Source: DASUBV01 sp963725175 (GTDB taxonomy: Bacteria > Actinomycetota > Actinomycetes > Streptosporangiales > Streptosporangiaceae). Taken from it: a DNA stretch of 64,000 nt. The notes under the pieces were generated by a model. That model was not told where the DNA came from, did not search any database, and worked only from the letters and a program-made list of their open reading frames with translations. This document shows, piece after piece, positions 19,086 through 26,642 of this stretch. The position numbers and the translations under genes are program-made. Where the stretch lies: assembly GCA_963725175.1 (NCBI GenBank), contig CAVRXH010000006.1, forward strand, positions 1,054,001 through 1,118,000, written 5' to 3'. Positions within the stretch are counted from its first letter, which is position 1, and each line of letters begins with the position of its first letter.

Positions 19086-19814
19086 ATGACAGCAGCGCAG
19101 CCGACCATCATCGCGACCAGCATCAACTTCCGCCGGTCGGCGGCGGGCGGCCTCTGGGACGGCGACGCGGGCCCGGCCTACGACTACGCGGCGAAGCTGG
19201 CCAGGGCGGGCCGTCACCCGAGGATCTGCGTGCTCGCCACCGGAGTGGGCGACAACCCGATGAACATCACCGCCTACTACGGTGCGTTCGGCCGCCGGGA
19301 CATGCTGGTCACGCACCTGGCGCTGTTCCCGATGCCGAGCATCGCCGGAATCCGCGAGCACCTGCTGGCGCAGGACATCATCTGGGTGGCCGGCGGCAGC
19401 ACGTCCAACCTGCTGGCCGTCTGGCGGGTGCACGGCCTGGACGCGATCCTGGCCGAGTGCTGGGCGGCGGGCGTGGTCCTGATGGGCGTCTCGGCCGGCT
19501 CGATCTGCTGGCATGCCGGCGGCACGACCGACTCGTTCGGGCCGCTGCGCGCGGTCACCGACGGGCTCGGCTTCCTGCCGTACTCCAACAGCCCGCACTA
19601 TGACGTGGAGCCGGGACGGCGGCCGCTATTCCAGCGGCTGGTCGGCGAGGGCGTGCTGCCGGACGGGTTCGCCACCGACAACGGCACCGGGCTGGTCTTC
19701 TTCGGCACCGAGCTGCACGAGGCCATCACCGAGGTCGCGGGCGCCAGCGCCTACGAGGTGCGCAGCGGGCCAGGCGGCGTCACGGAGAAGGCGGTACCGG
19801 TCCGCCAGCTCTGA
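19086..19814 (+). CDS. S51-family serine peptidase (dipeptidase E / cyanophycinase-like)
   Basis: 242 residues. The nucleophile elbow is GVSAGS with Ser136; an upstream VAGGSTSNLL oxyanion loop and SPHYD with His171 complete the S51 pattern. Known members cleave Asp-X dipeptides (PepE) or cyanophycin and act in the cytoplasm. It is the last long gene of the plus-strand operon and lies 183 bp upstream of the first tiny peptide gene. A role in processing or inactivating a small peptide product is an attractive inference from position, not shown by sequence. Confidence 0.85.
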   Translation: MTAAQPTIIATSINFRRSAAGGLWDGDAGPAYDYAAKLARAGRHPRICVLATGVGDNPMNITAYYGAFGRRDMLVTHLALFPMPSIAGIREHLLAQDIIWVAGGSTSNLLAVWRVHGLDAILAECWAAGVVLMGVSAGSICWHAGGTTDSFGPLRAVTDGLGFLPYSNSPHYDVEPGRRPLFQRLVGEGVLPDGFATDNGTGLVFFGTELHEAITEVAGASAYEVRSGPGGVTEKAVPVRQL

Positions 19815-19839
19815 CGATCCGCCGCGTAATTACAAATTA

Positions 19840-19868
19840 TTGACATATTTGCCAATAATGGTGAGTAT
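19840..19868 (+). promoter_or_regulatory. Promoter-like element of tiny peptide gene 1
   Basis: TTGACA at 19840-19845 followed after 17 bases by GAGTAT (19863-19868). The local sequence is markedly A+T-rich against the surrounding genes. The same block recurs before tiny gene 2 (20180). The -35 is perfect; the -10 is weak. Confidence 0.5.
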
Positions 19869-19997
19869 CAGAGAAAGGCGGCGGCTTGGTCATACCTGCC
19901 GCCAGCCGCGACGGCAATGGTGCCGGGCGGTCGCTCGCATACCGGCCGGACGGTGGCGTTGCCGACGCTCCGGATCAGGAGGGGAGGTGCACGACCA

Positions 19998-20057
19998 ATG
20001 CGCGGAGCCAGCAAGCTCAAGGGTATTGAGGCCCTGCCGGGCGTCGAGAAGCTCTAG
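19998..20057 (+). CDS. Tiny peptide gene 1 (19 residues), repeat-containing, putative ribosomal precursor
   Basis: ATG 19998 lies about 8 bases after an excellent ribosome site (GGAGGGGAGG, near 19978-19987) and reads MRGASKLKGIEALPGVEKL, then TAG. Internally GIEAL-P-GVEKL is a short imperfect repeat. It shares the start MRG(A/S)(S/A)(K/R)LKG with tiny gene 2. There is no Cys, no signal peptide and no recognisable leader. It has its own upstream promoter-like TTGACA and a 13-bp hairpin terminator right after the stop, so it is a separate transcription unit. Possible roles: leaderless RiPP-like scaffold, signalling peptide or small regulator. Function unknown. Confidence 0.65.
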   Translation: MRGASKLKGIEALPGVEKL

Positions 20058-20076
20058 CCATCACCAGCGATGAGCA

Positions 20077-20108
20077 GGGACCCGGCGCGATGTTCCGCGC
20101 CGGGTCCC
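20077..20108 (+). terminator. Hairpin terminator after tiny peptide gene 1
   Basis: Perfect 13-bp G+C-rich stem (20077-20089 with 20096-20108) around a 6-base loop, 19 bp after the stop codon. There is no clear T-run, which is usual in actinomycetes. Confidence 0.75.
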
Positions 20109-20179
20109 TGTTCGCTGAAGCTCTTGGTACTGCAACCGATTTCATGCTACTAAATCGGGCACTCCGACAGTAATGGGCA

Positions 20180-20207
20180 TTGACATATCTGTTGATAATG
20201 TGATTAT
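20180..20207 (+). promoter_or_regulatory. Promoter-like element of tiny peptide gene 2
   Basis: TTGACA at 20180-20185 with GATTAT 16 bases downstream (20202-20207), in an A+T-rich patch. It is the duplicated counterpart of the element at 19840. Downstream, GGCGGCGGC pairs perfectly with GCCGCCGCC (about 20217-20225 and 20239-20247), making a 9-bp hairpin in the predicted leader. Confidence 0.5.
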
Positions 20208-20337
20208 CGGAGAAAGGCGGCGGCTTAGCGTGACTTTGCCGCCGCCCGCGTCGGCAATGGGGCCGGGCGGGGTGGATCGCAAGGCCCGGACCGGTGGCGT
20301 CGCCGGCGATCCGGAACGGAGGGGAGGTGCACCACCA

Positions 20338-20415
20338 ATGCGCGGTTCCGCGAGGCTCAAGGGCGTTATGCCGATCAAGGGCATTATGCCGGTCTATGGC
20401 ACTATGCCCGTCTAG
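20338..20415 (+). CDS. Tiny peptide gene 2 (25 residues), triple six-residue repeat
   Basis: ATG 20338 follows the same GGAGGGGAGGTGCAC ribosome site as tiny gene 1. After MRGSARL come three consecutive six-residue units, KGVMPI, KGIMPV and YGTMPV, then TAG. Met-Pro, Gly and a variable aliphatic residue recur at fixed spacing; there is no Cys. A long hairpin terminator (20445-20479) follows. The repeat architecture resembles multi-core precursor peptides, but the usual leader is absent. The gene lies between the S51 peptidase operon and a convergent ligase gene. Function unknown. Confidence 0.65.
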   Translation: MRGSARLKGVMPIKGIMPVYGTMPV

Positions 20416-20444
20416 GGCATGACCTCTGGTCCTGACCAGTAAGG

Positions 20445-20479
20445 GCAGCCGCCCGGCGCGGATCGCGCCGGGCGGCTGC
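20445..20479. terminator. Bidirectional hairpin terminator
   Basis: Perfect 16-bp stem (20445-20460 with 20464-20479) and 3-base loop. It sits between tiny gene 2 (plus) and the stop of the convergent ligase (minus, 20486) and can serve both. Confidence 0.8.
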
Positions 20480-20485
20480 TCGCGG

Positions 20486-22132
20486 TTACTGGGCCAGGCC
20501 GGCCAGGTGGCGCTGGCGCATGAGGAACTTGCGGACCTTGCCGGTCGGGCCGACGACGATCTCGCCGTCAGGAACCACCTCGATGCGGCGCAGGGTCGCG
20601 GCGGCCGGCCCGCCGAGCGCTTCCCGCACCGCCGCGCCGCGGTCCGCGTCTGGGTCGGCGCCCGGCTGCAACAGCAGGAGCACGTCCGTGACAACCTCGC
20701 TGCCTTCGGCCGGCCCGGCCACCACCGTGCAGTCCCGCACATCCGGGCAGGCCTTCAGGATCCGTTCCTCCGACATGGCCGTGTAGAGCCAGTTGCCGTT
20801 GCCCAGGTCGACCGAGTCCACGGCCCGGTCCACGTGGTAGAAGTAGCCGTCGGCGTCCTTGTACATCAGATCGCCGGTTAGGTAGTAGCCGAACCGGCGG
20901 AATTTGTAGGTGTTCACCGAGTCGTTCCAGTAGCCGACTGCCAGCGTCGGCGACTTCATGCCGACATGCCCGACGGTGCCGGCCGGCAGCTCCTGCCCGG
21001 TCTCCGGGTCCAGCACTACCATCTCGGCGAAGATGTGCGGCTTGCCGACGCACCGGCCGAAGTGGTCGCTGCCGAGGGTATGGCTGATCCGGAAGCCGGA
21101 GTAGCCCATCTCGGTGGACCCGATGCCGTCGATGAACCGCGATCCCGGCACCCGCACGATGCCCTCGCGGGTGAACTTCGGGTGGCTGCCCACGGCTACC
21201 AGCCGCCGGATGTGCGTCTCGTGCGCGCAGTCGCCGGTGTTGAACCAGACCGAAACCGAGTCCATCTGGTGCTGGGAGAGATCGAACCTGGCCAGCTCGG
21301 CCCAGGTCACCGCGAACCCGTAGACGGCGCTTGGCCGCCACCGCTCGATGGCCTCAAGCACCCGCGGGCCGCTTTCGGCGAACGGGCCGCCCTGCGCGGA
21401 CAGGAACAGCAGCTCGCTGCGCCGGCACAGGGCCTGCTGGAGAGTCAGGATGCCGGCCGTGTGCGCGGCGGGCAGCGCGGACAGGATGCGCTCGGCGTCC
21501 TGCGCCCGCGGCCCGGACAGCCGCAGCAGCCGGGTGGCGGCGAACAGGCTGGCATGGGAGTGCACCACGGCCGCCGGCATCCGGGTGGTGCCGGAGGAAT
21601 GCGTGATGACCACCGCGTCCTCGGCCACGTACCGGTACGGGGCGGGGGCCATCGCCGGGTCGCCAGAGCCCAGGTCCGACGGCTCGGCCAGGATCGGGGC
21701 ACCGAGGTCCTGGCCGTCAAGCAGCGCGGCATGCGCGGCGTCGGCGAGCACGCCGACGGCCCGCAGCCGCCGGATGAACTCCACCGCGATCTCGCCCGGC
21801 ATCGAGCCGTTCATCAGCGCGGGGATCGCGCCGATCCAGGTCAGGGCCATGAAGGTGAGCAGGCAGTCGGCTGAGGAGGTGGCATAGATGGCGACCGGGT
21901 CCCGCGGCTTGATGCCATAGCTGTGCAGCCAGGCGGCGCGGGCCGCGACCCTGCCGGTCAGCGTGCCCAGGGTCAGCGGGGTCCAGGCCGGGATGCCGTC
22001 GACGTCCACGTCGAAGACGATGCCGGGACCGGCGGGATCGGCCCCGTGCTCGCGCAGCTTGGTCAGCACATTTCCGGTGCCCAGCTCGGGGTCGTCGGCA
22101 AGGGCGGCGATGATGCTCGGGCTGCTGGTCAT
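20486..22132 (-). CDS. AMP-dependent ligase, paralogue of the 12037-13653 ligase
   Basis: 548 residues. ANL motifs: ITHSSGTTRMPAAVVHSHAS (A3), DGIGSTEMGY (A5 region), YLTGDLMYKDADGYFYHVDRAVDSV (A7/A8) and GPTGKVRKFLMRQRHL with the A10 Lys. In A3 the usual Lys of (P/S)K is Ala (MPAAVV), a difference from the paralogue (LPKAVV) that may change activity. It lies 5 bp after the ACP gene in the same transcript, so it probably loads that ACP. Confidence 0.88.
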   Translation of the reverse strand: MTSSPSIIAALADDPELGTGNVLTKLREHGADPAGPGIVFDVDVDGIPAWTPLTLGTLTGRVAARAAWLHSYGIKPRDPVAIYATSSADCLLTFMALTWIGAIPALMNGSMPGEIAVEFIRRLRAVGVLADAAHAALLDGQDLGAPILAEPSDLGSGDPAMAPAPYRYVAEDAVVITHSSGTTRMPAAVVHSHASLFAATRLLRLSGPRAQDAERILSALPAAHTAGILTLQQALCRRSELLFLSAQGGPFAESGPRVLEAIERWRPSAVYGFAVTWAELARFDLSQHQMDSVSVWFNTGDCAHETHIRRLVAVGSHPKFTREGIVRVPGSRFIDGIGSTEMGYSGFRISHTLGSDHFGRCVGKPHIFAEMVVLDPETGQELPAGTVGHVGMKSPTLAVGYWNDSVNTYKFRRFGYYLTGDLMYKDADGYFYHVDRAVDSVDLGNGNWLYTAMSEERILKACPDVRDCTVVAGPAEGSEVVTDVLLLLQPGADPDADRGAAVREALGGPAAATLRRIEVVPDGEIVVGPTGKVRKFLMRQRHLAGLAQ

Positions 22133-22137
22133 GGCCC

Positions 22138-22404
22138 CTACTCCGCCGCAGCCCCGGCCAGGGCGATGCGCTGGGCGACGACAGCGCAGAACTCCCCGAC
22201 CGTCTTCCCGGCCAGCTCCTCGGCCTCGTCTTCCTCGAACTTCACGCTGTACTCGTCCTCGACCCGGATGGCGAGCTCCGCGAGCGCCAGCGATGACACG
22301 TCGGCGCCGCGCGGCCCTAGCTGGGTGTCCTCGTCAATGTCCGCGGTGTCATAGTTCATATCCCGGAGCGAGTCGAGAATGAACTGCTGGATAGAGTTGG
22401 CCAT
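22138..22404 (-). CDS. Acyl carrier protein
   Basis: 88 residues from ATG 22404, chosen for GGAGGGGAC about 6 bases upstream; an in-frame start at 22425 would overlap this ribosome site. The phosphopantetheine segment is GADVSSLALAELAIRVEDE, with the second Ser of SSL aligning with Ser38 of the 9608 ACP. Strongly similar to that ACP, including DMNYD. It forms a two-gene unit with the ligase and is divergent from the condensation-domain gene at 22742. Confidence 0.88.
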   Translation of the reverse strand: MANSIQQFILDSLRDMNYDTADIDEDTQLGPRGADVSSLALAELAIRVEDEYSVKFEEDEAEELAGKTVGEFCAVVAQRIALAGAAAE

Positions 22405-22445
22405 CTCCAGGTCCCCTCCGAGCAAGAATCTGTGCTACGGGCGCG

Positions 22446-22474
22446 AGCGTATCATGCCGGTGAATAGTGGGCAA
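22446..22474 (-). promoter_or_regulatory. Candidate promoter for ACP-ligase unit
   Basis: On the minus strand TTGCCC (22474-22469), 17 bases, then TACGCT (22451-22446), about 40 bp upstream of the ACP start. It lies in the 337-bp gene-free spacer 22405-22741, which otherwise holds a palindrome and the divergent promoter. Confidence 0.35.
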
Positions 22475-22522
22475 TGAGTGCAAAATGGTTTCCGCTTGCT
22501 AACTCTGAGCCCAAGCGAGAAT

Positions 22523-22542
22523 GCGGTGAGTTACGTCACCGC
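22523..22542. promoter_or_regulatory. Palindromic operator candidate
   Basis: GCGGTGA (22523-22529), 6-base spacer, TCACCGC (22536-22542): a perfect inverted repeat between two divergent promoter candidates (22446-22474 minus and 22638-22666 plus), where a dimeric repressor could bind. No regulator gene is visible in the accessory region. Confidence 0.4.
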
Positions 22543-22637
22543 CTAACCTCGGCGAGGACCCGGAGCGGCCCTATTTCATGCGGTCGGCGAGACGGCCGCG
22601 AGATGTCCTGGATAATAACAGGACGAACGGCGCGCCA

Positions 22638-22666
22638 TTGACGGTGCAGATGGCGGGCAGTACCGT
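22638..22666 (+). promoter_or_regulatory. Candidate promoter of first condensation-domain gene
   Basis: TTGACG (22638-22643), exactly 17 bases, TACCGT (22661-22666): close to the actinobacterial housekeeping consensus and about 75 bp upstream of the chosen start. Confidence 0.5.
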
Positions 22667-22741
22667 TTCTCTGGTATATGTCCGGCATGCGGCGAGGCAC
22701 GGAATGGCGGCCGGCCCGCGGCGCAGAGCGGTGAGGTGGAC

Positions 22742-24133
22742 GTGGCCGACAAGGTGGTCGTGCCGTTCGCTGGCGAGGGCTCCGGGCCCGGCGAGTTGTC
22801 CTGGGGGCAGAAGACCGTCTGGCGGGGGGTCCAGGGCCGCGGCGGTCTCCCGGTCTGGCTGATCGGCGTCGAGGAGGTGCCGCTGGGCAAGACGATCGAG
22901 GACATCGCCGGCGACTTCACCTTCCTGATCAGCCGGCACCAGGCGCTGCGGACCCGGCTGATCGTGCACAGCGACGACTGGGTCGAGCAGGTGGCCGACT
23001 CCTCAGGCGAGATGCTGCTGGACGTGGTGGACGCCGACGACGACGCCGACCCCGCCGAGGCAGCGAGCGCGGTGAAGCGGGCCTACCAGGACGCCCCGCG
23101 CGATTACGCCACCGAGGGGCCGGTCCGGGCGACGGTCATCCGGCACCGCGGCGTGCCCGGCTACCTGGTGACCTGCATCTGCCATACCTCGATCGACGGC
23201 TTCAGCCTGCTGACCCTGAAGAAGGATCTGGACTCGCGCGACCCGGTCACGGGCGAGGCTGCCGGGCCGGTAACCTCGATGACGCCGCTGGAGCAGGCGC
23301 GATGGCAGGTCAGCGAAGCTGGCCAGCGCCGCAGCAGGGCGGTCGAGCGGCACTGGGAGAAGGTGCTGCGGACCATCCCGCTGCGCCGGTTCCGAGAGCC
23401 CGGCGAGATCGTCGAGCCGTTCTACTGGCGGGCGGCCTTCAGTTCCCGCGCCCTCTTCCTCGCCGCTCAGGTAGTGGCGGACCGGGTCGGGCTCGACACC
23501 TCGCCCGTGCTGCTGGCCGGCTTCGCCTCCGGGATGACCCGGATCAGCGGCATCAGCCCGACGATGACCAGGCTCATGGTCAATAACAGGTTCCGGCCCC
23601 GGCTGGGCGACTGCGTGGGCCCGCTCTCCCAGACCTCCCTGTGCGTGATCGACCTGGCGGGCGCCACCTTCGACGAAGCGGTCAGGCGGGCGTACTCGGC
23701 GTCCCTCACCTCGTTCAAGAATGCCTACTTCGAGCCAGCCGCGATCCGGGCGATCCTGCGCCGGGCCGATGAAGAGCGCGGTGCCGAGGTCGATATCGAT
23801 GTGCTCTACAACGACCGGCGCAGCACGGGCGGGGCGGGCGAGGTAGGTGCCTCCGCGGGGCTGGGCCGCGGCGTCACCGAGCCGCTGGCCGGCCAGGCGG
23901 ACGTGGCGCGGGCGCTCGCGCTGACGACGCTGGAGTGGTTATCCGCCGAGGACCCGATGGACGTCTGCCATGTGCACATCGCCCCGTCCCCCGACACCAT
24001 TGACGTGCTGTTCTTCCTCGACGCGCGGCACATCCCGCCGAAGGACGCCGAGGCGCTGCTGCGGCATATGGAGACGACAATCGTCGCGGCGGCGCACGAC
24101 CCGTCCGTCGCTGCCGTTCCTATCTTGCCGTGA
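22742..24133 (+). CDS. Free-standing condensation-domain protein, copy 1
   Basis: 463 residues from GTG 22742, chosen because the paralogue begins identically with MADKVVVPFAGEG; GTG 22736 is an alternative. Features of NRPS condensation domains: early ELSWGQKTVW (C1-like), RHQALRTR (C2-like), and a catalytic segment TCICHTSIDG (Cys147-His148...Asp152-Gly153). The second His and the Asp-Gly of HHxxxDG are kept, and the first His is Cys. A C-terminal YNDRRS follows. There are no adenylation or carrier domains. Likely transfers a carrier-bound acyl group to an amine or hydroxyl acceptor, possibly a peptide. It is the first of two tandem copies. Confidence 0.85.
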   Translation: MADKVVVPFAGEGSGPGELSWGQKTVWRGVQGRGGLPVWLIGVEEVPLGKTIEDIAGDFTFLISRHQALRTRLIVHSDDWVEQVADSSGEMLLDVVDADDDADPAEAASAVKRAYQDAPRDYATEGPVRATVIRHRGVPGYLVTCICHTSIDGFSLLTLKKDLDSRDPVTGEAAGPVTSMTPLEQARWQVSEAGQRRSRAVERHWEKVLRTIPLRRFREPGEIVEPFYWRAAFSSRALFLAAQVVADRVGLDTSPVLLAGFASGMTRISGISPTMTRLMVNNRFRPRLGDCVGPLSQTSLCVIDLAGATFDEAVRRAYSASLTSFKNAYFEPAAIRAILRRADEERGAEVDIDVLYNDRRSTGGAGEVGASAGLGRGVTEPLAGQADVARALALTTLEWLSAEDPMDVCHVHIAPSPDTIDVLFFLDARHIPPKDAEALLRHMETTIVAAAHDPSVAAVPILP

Positions 24134-24138
24134 GTAAG

Positions 24139-24230
24139 GAATGAACTGCTGGATAGCAGCCGGGCTATCGCCAGGATTCTTCCGGCAAAGAACCTTTGCT
24201 ATCGCCGCGACCGGCGGCGAAGACCATTTT
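24139..24230 (-). pseudogene. Relic of duplicated ACP gene start and divergent spacer
   Basis: Bases 24139-24156 are identical over 18 bp to 22377-22394, the start-proximal codons of the minus-strand ACP gene. Similarity continues patchily through the former ribosome-site and promoter area (for example 24185-24210 against about 22420-22445). No open frame remains. It marks a tandem duplication of the ACP-start/spacer/condensation-gene segment followed by loss of the ACP copy. Confidence 0.6.
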
Positions 24231-24267
24231 AAAAGTGTGGCCTGCGGGTCAGGGCGGTGGTGAGGAC

Positions 24268-25641
24268 ATGGCCGACAAAGTGGTCGTGCCGTTCGCCGGG
24301 GAAGGTTCCGGCACCGGTGAGCTAACCTGGGGGCAGAAGACCGTCTGGCGCGGCGTGCTGTCGCGCAACGGCGCGCCCATCTGGCTGATCGGCATCGAGG
24401 AAGTGCCGCAAGGCCGGACGATCGAGGATATCGCCGGCGACTTCACCTTCCTGATCAGCCGGCACCAGGCGCTGCGGACCCGGCTGATCGTGCACAGCGA
24501 CGACTGGGTCGAGCAGGTGGTCTCGGACTCCGGCGAGATGCTGCTGGACGTCGTGGACGCCGACGATCCGCGCGACGCCGCGGACGCGGCCGAGAAGGGG
24601 TACGGGGACGCGCCCCGTGACTATGCCGTGGACTGGCCGGTCAGGGCGACGGTGATCCGGCACCGCGGCGAGCCCCGGTACGTGGTGACCTGCATCTGCC
24701 ATACCTCCGTGGACGGCTTCGGCACGCTGACCCTCAAGAAGGACCTAGGCTCGCGCGACCGGGTGACCGGCGAGGCCGCCACCCCGATGACCGCGATGCA
24801 GCCGCTTGAGCTGGCACGATGGCAGGTCAGCCCGGCCGGCCAGCGGCGCAGCGCGGCGGTGGAGCGGCACTGGGACAAGGTGCTGCGGGCCATTCCGCCG
24901 CGCCGGTTCCGCGACCCCGGCGAGGTGGTGGAGCCGTTCTACTGGCAGGTGACCTTCAGCTCCCGCGCGCTCTTCCTGGCCGCCCAGGCGGTGGCCGCGC
25001 GGGCGGGATATGACACATCGCCGGTGCTGCTGGCGGGCTTCGCCGCCGGGATGGCCAAGGTCAGCGGCATCAACCCGACGGTGCCCAGGGTGATGGTGCA
25101 CAACAGGTTCCGGCCCAGGCTCGCCGAGTCCGTCGGACCGCTGTCGCAGACCTGCCCGTGCGTGATCGACGTCGCGGGCGCCACCTTCGACGAGGCAGTC
25201 AGGCGCGCCTACTCCGCCTCGCTCGCCGCCTTCAAGAACGCCTACTTCGAGCCGGTCAGGATCCGGGAGATCCTGATGGCGGCCAGCGAGGACCGCGGCA
25301 TCGACATCGACGTCGACCTGCTCTACAACGACCGGCGCAGCATCGGCTCCGAGGGCGAGGGCGGCGCGGGGGCCGGGGTGGGCCGCGGCGTGACCGAGCC
25401 GCTGGCCAGCCAGGACGAGCTGGCGCAGGCGCTGACGCAGACGACGCTGACCTGGGAGTCATCGGAGGATCCGATGGACGTCTGCCACGTCCACGTGATG
25501 CCCGCCGACGACACGATCGACGTGCTGATCTTCTTCGACACGCACTACATCTCCCCGGCCGACATCGAGACCGTGCTGCGGCACATGGAATCCACGATCG
25601 TGACCGCCGCGCACGACCCATCCGTCACCACCGGGGTATAG
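24268..25641 (+). CDS. Free-standing condensation-domain protein, copy 2
   Basis: 457 residues from ATG 24268 with GGTGAGG upstream. Very similar along its whole length to the 22742 protein, including MADKVVVPFAGEG, WGQKTVWRGV, RHQALRTRLIVHSDDW and the catalytic CICHTSVDG (Cys144, His145, Asp149, Gly150). A recent tandem duplicate; two copies suggest either gene dosage or acyl-donor/acceptor divergence. The 3' end overlaps the convergent E1 beta gene by 17 bp. Confidence 0.85.
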   Translation: MADKVVVPFAGEGSGTGELTWGQKTVWRGVLSRNGAPIWLIGIEEVPQGRTIEDIAGDFTFLISRHQALRTRLIVHSDDWVEQVVSDSGEMLLDVVDADDPRDAADAAEKGYGDAPRDYAVDWPVRATVIRHRGEPRYVVTCICHTSVDGFGTLTLKKDLGSRDRVTGEAATPMTAMQPLELARWQVSPAGQRRSAAVERHWDKVLRAIPPRRFRDPGEVVEPFYWQVTFSSRALFLAAQAVAARAGYDTSPVLLAGFAAGMAKVSGINPTVPRVMVHNRFRPRLAESVGPLSQTCPCVIDVAGATFDEAVRRAYSASLAAFKNAYFEPVRIREILMAASEDRGIDIDVDLLYNDRRSIGSEGEGGAGAGVGRGVTEPLASQDELAQALTQTTLTWESSEDPMDVCHVHVMPADDTIDVLIFFDTHYISPADIETVLRHMESTIVTAAHDPSVTTGV

Positions 25642-26617
25642 CGGCTGACCCGCTCTTGCAGACCGTGCGGATCGCGGTGGCGAGCTGGTCGCGGCTGGGC
25701 AGCAGCGCCATGTCCATCTCGGGCACGCAGCCGAGGATCGCGCTGTCCGGCCTGGTCACCCGGCGCGGCAGCGCGTCCAGCCGCATCTCCTCGATGGCGG
25801 TTGCCATGATCTCGGCGCCGATGCCGCTGAACCGGTTGGAGTCATCGAGCACCACCAGCCGGCCGGTCTTCGCCAGCGACGCCGACAGCGCGTCCCAGTC
25901 GAATGGGTACAGGGTCCGCGGGTCGAAGACCTCCACCGAGATCTCCCCCGCCAGCTCGTCGGCGACCGCCAGCGCGTCGTGCACCAGGTGGCCGATGGCG
26001 ACCACCGTCACGTCGCTGCCCTCGCGGTGCACCCGCGCCGACCCGATCGGCACCGGCGCCAGCTCGCTGACCACCACGTCCTCGCGCAGCCCGTGCGCGG
26101 CGATCGGCGCGAACACCACCACCGGGTCGTTGTCCCTGATCGCGCTGATCATCAGCGCGTAGGCGTCGGACGGGGTGGCGGGCAGCACGGTCTTGACGCC
26201 GAAGTGGGCGAACATGCTGTAGGGCTGGTCGGAGTGCTGCGCGCCCCAGGCCGGCCGCCAGCCAGCGGCGGGCAGCAGGTAGGTGACCGGCACCCTGGCC
26301 TGGCCGCCGCTCATCAGGGAGATCTTGTTCGCCTGGTTGGCGATCTGCTCGATGACCAGCAGCAGCAGGAACGGGATCTGGTACTCCACCACCGGCCGCC
26401 GGCCCGCAAGCGCCGCCCCGGTGGCGAAGTTGGTGAAGCCCTGCTCGGACAGCGGCGTCTCGATCACCCGGTCCGGGCCGAACCGCTTGAGCAGGCCGAC
26501 CGTGGTGTTGGTCAGGGCGAGGTTGATGTCCTCGCCCATGATGAAGACGTCGGGGTCCCGCTCCATCTCATCGCCGAGCGCCTTGTTGATCGCCCGCAGG
26601 TAGGACAGGTTCGGCAT
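25625..26617 (-). CDS. Thiamine-diphosphate E1 component, beta subunit, copy 2
   Basis: 330 residues. LSYLRAINKALGDEM, IMGEDI, ETPLSEQG and AQHSDQPYS (catalytic-site His) match 2-oxoacid dehydrogenase E1 beta; VEVFDPRTLYPFDW lies in the C-terminal domain. Closely similar to copy 1 (18102-19067). Follows the alpha gene by 25 bp as the last gene of a six-gene minus-strand unit that starts with the ACP at 31010. No E2/E3 partner encoded. Confidence 0.88.
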   Translation of the reverse strand: MPNLSYLRAINKALGDEMERDPDVFIMGEDINLALTNTTVGLLKRFGPDRVIETPLSEQGFTNFATGAALAGRRPVVEYQIPFLLLLVIEQIANQANKISLMSGGQARVPVTYLLPAAGWRPAWGAQHSDQPYSMFAHFGVKTVLPATPSDAYALMISAIRDNDPVVVFAPIAAHGLREDVVVSELAPVPIGSARVHREGSDVTVVAIGHLVHDALAVADELAGEISVEVFDPRTLYPFDWDALSASLAKTGRLVVLDDSNRFSGIGAEIMATAIEEMRLDALPRRVTRPDSAILGCVPEMDMALLPSRDQLATAIRTVCKSGSAAIPRW

Positions 26618-26642
26618 CTACGTCACTTCTCCCCGCTCGCTG

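Larger units (their letters stand above)
19840..20415 (+). repeat. Direct duplication of promoter, leader and tiny peptide gene
   Basis: The block 19840-20057 is repeated in diverged form at 20180-20415. Matching landmarks in order: TTGACATAT, AGAAAGGCGGCGGCTT, a CCGCC hairpin arm, GCAATGG.GCCGGGCGG, CGGTGGCGT.GCCG, GGAGGGGAGGTGCAC and ATGCGCGG. The two copies therefore share promoter, a roughly 130-base leader, ribosome site and N-terminal codons, while the peptide C-termini differ. Confidence 0.85.

Noticed and set aside
20173..20415. 80-codon frame that ends with tiny peptide gene 2
   Set aside because: The upstream part overlaps the promoter and leader; only the last 25 codons follow a ribosome site and match the duplicated module.
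19998..20415. Mini-genes as transcription attenuators of a downstream gene
   Set aside because: Each is followed by a strong terminator and then by another separate unit or a convergent gene, so there is no downstream cistron to control.
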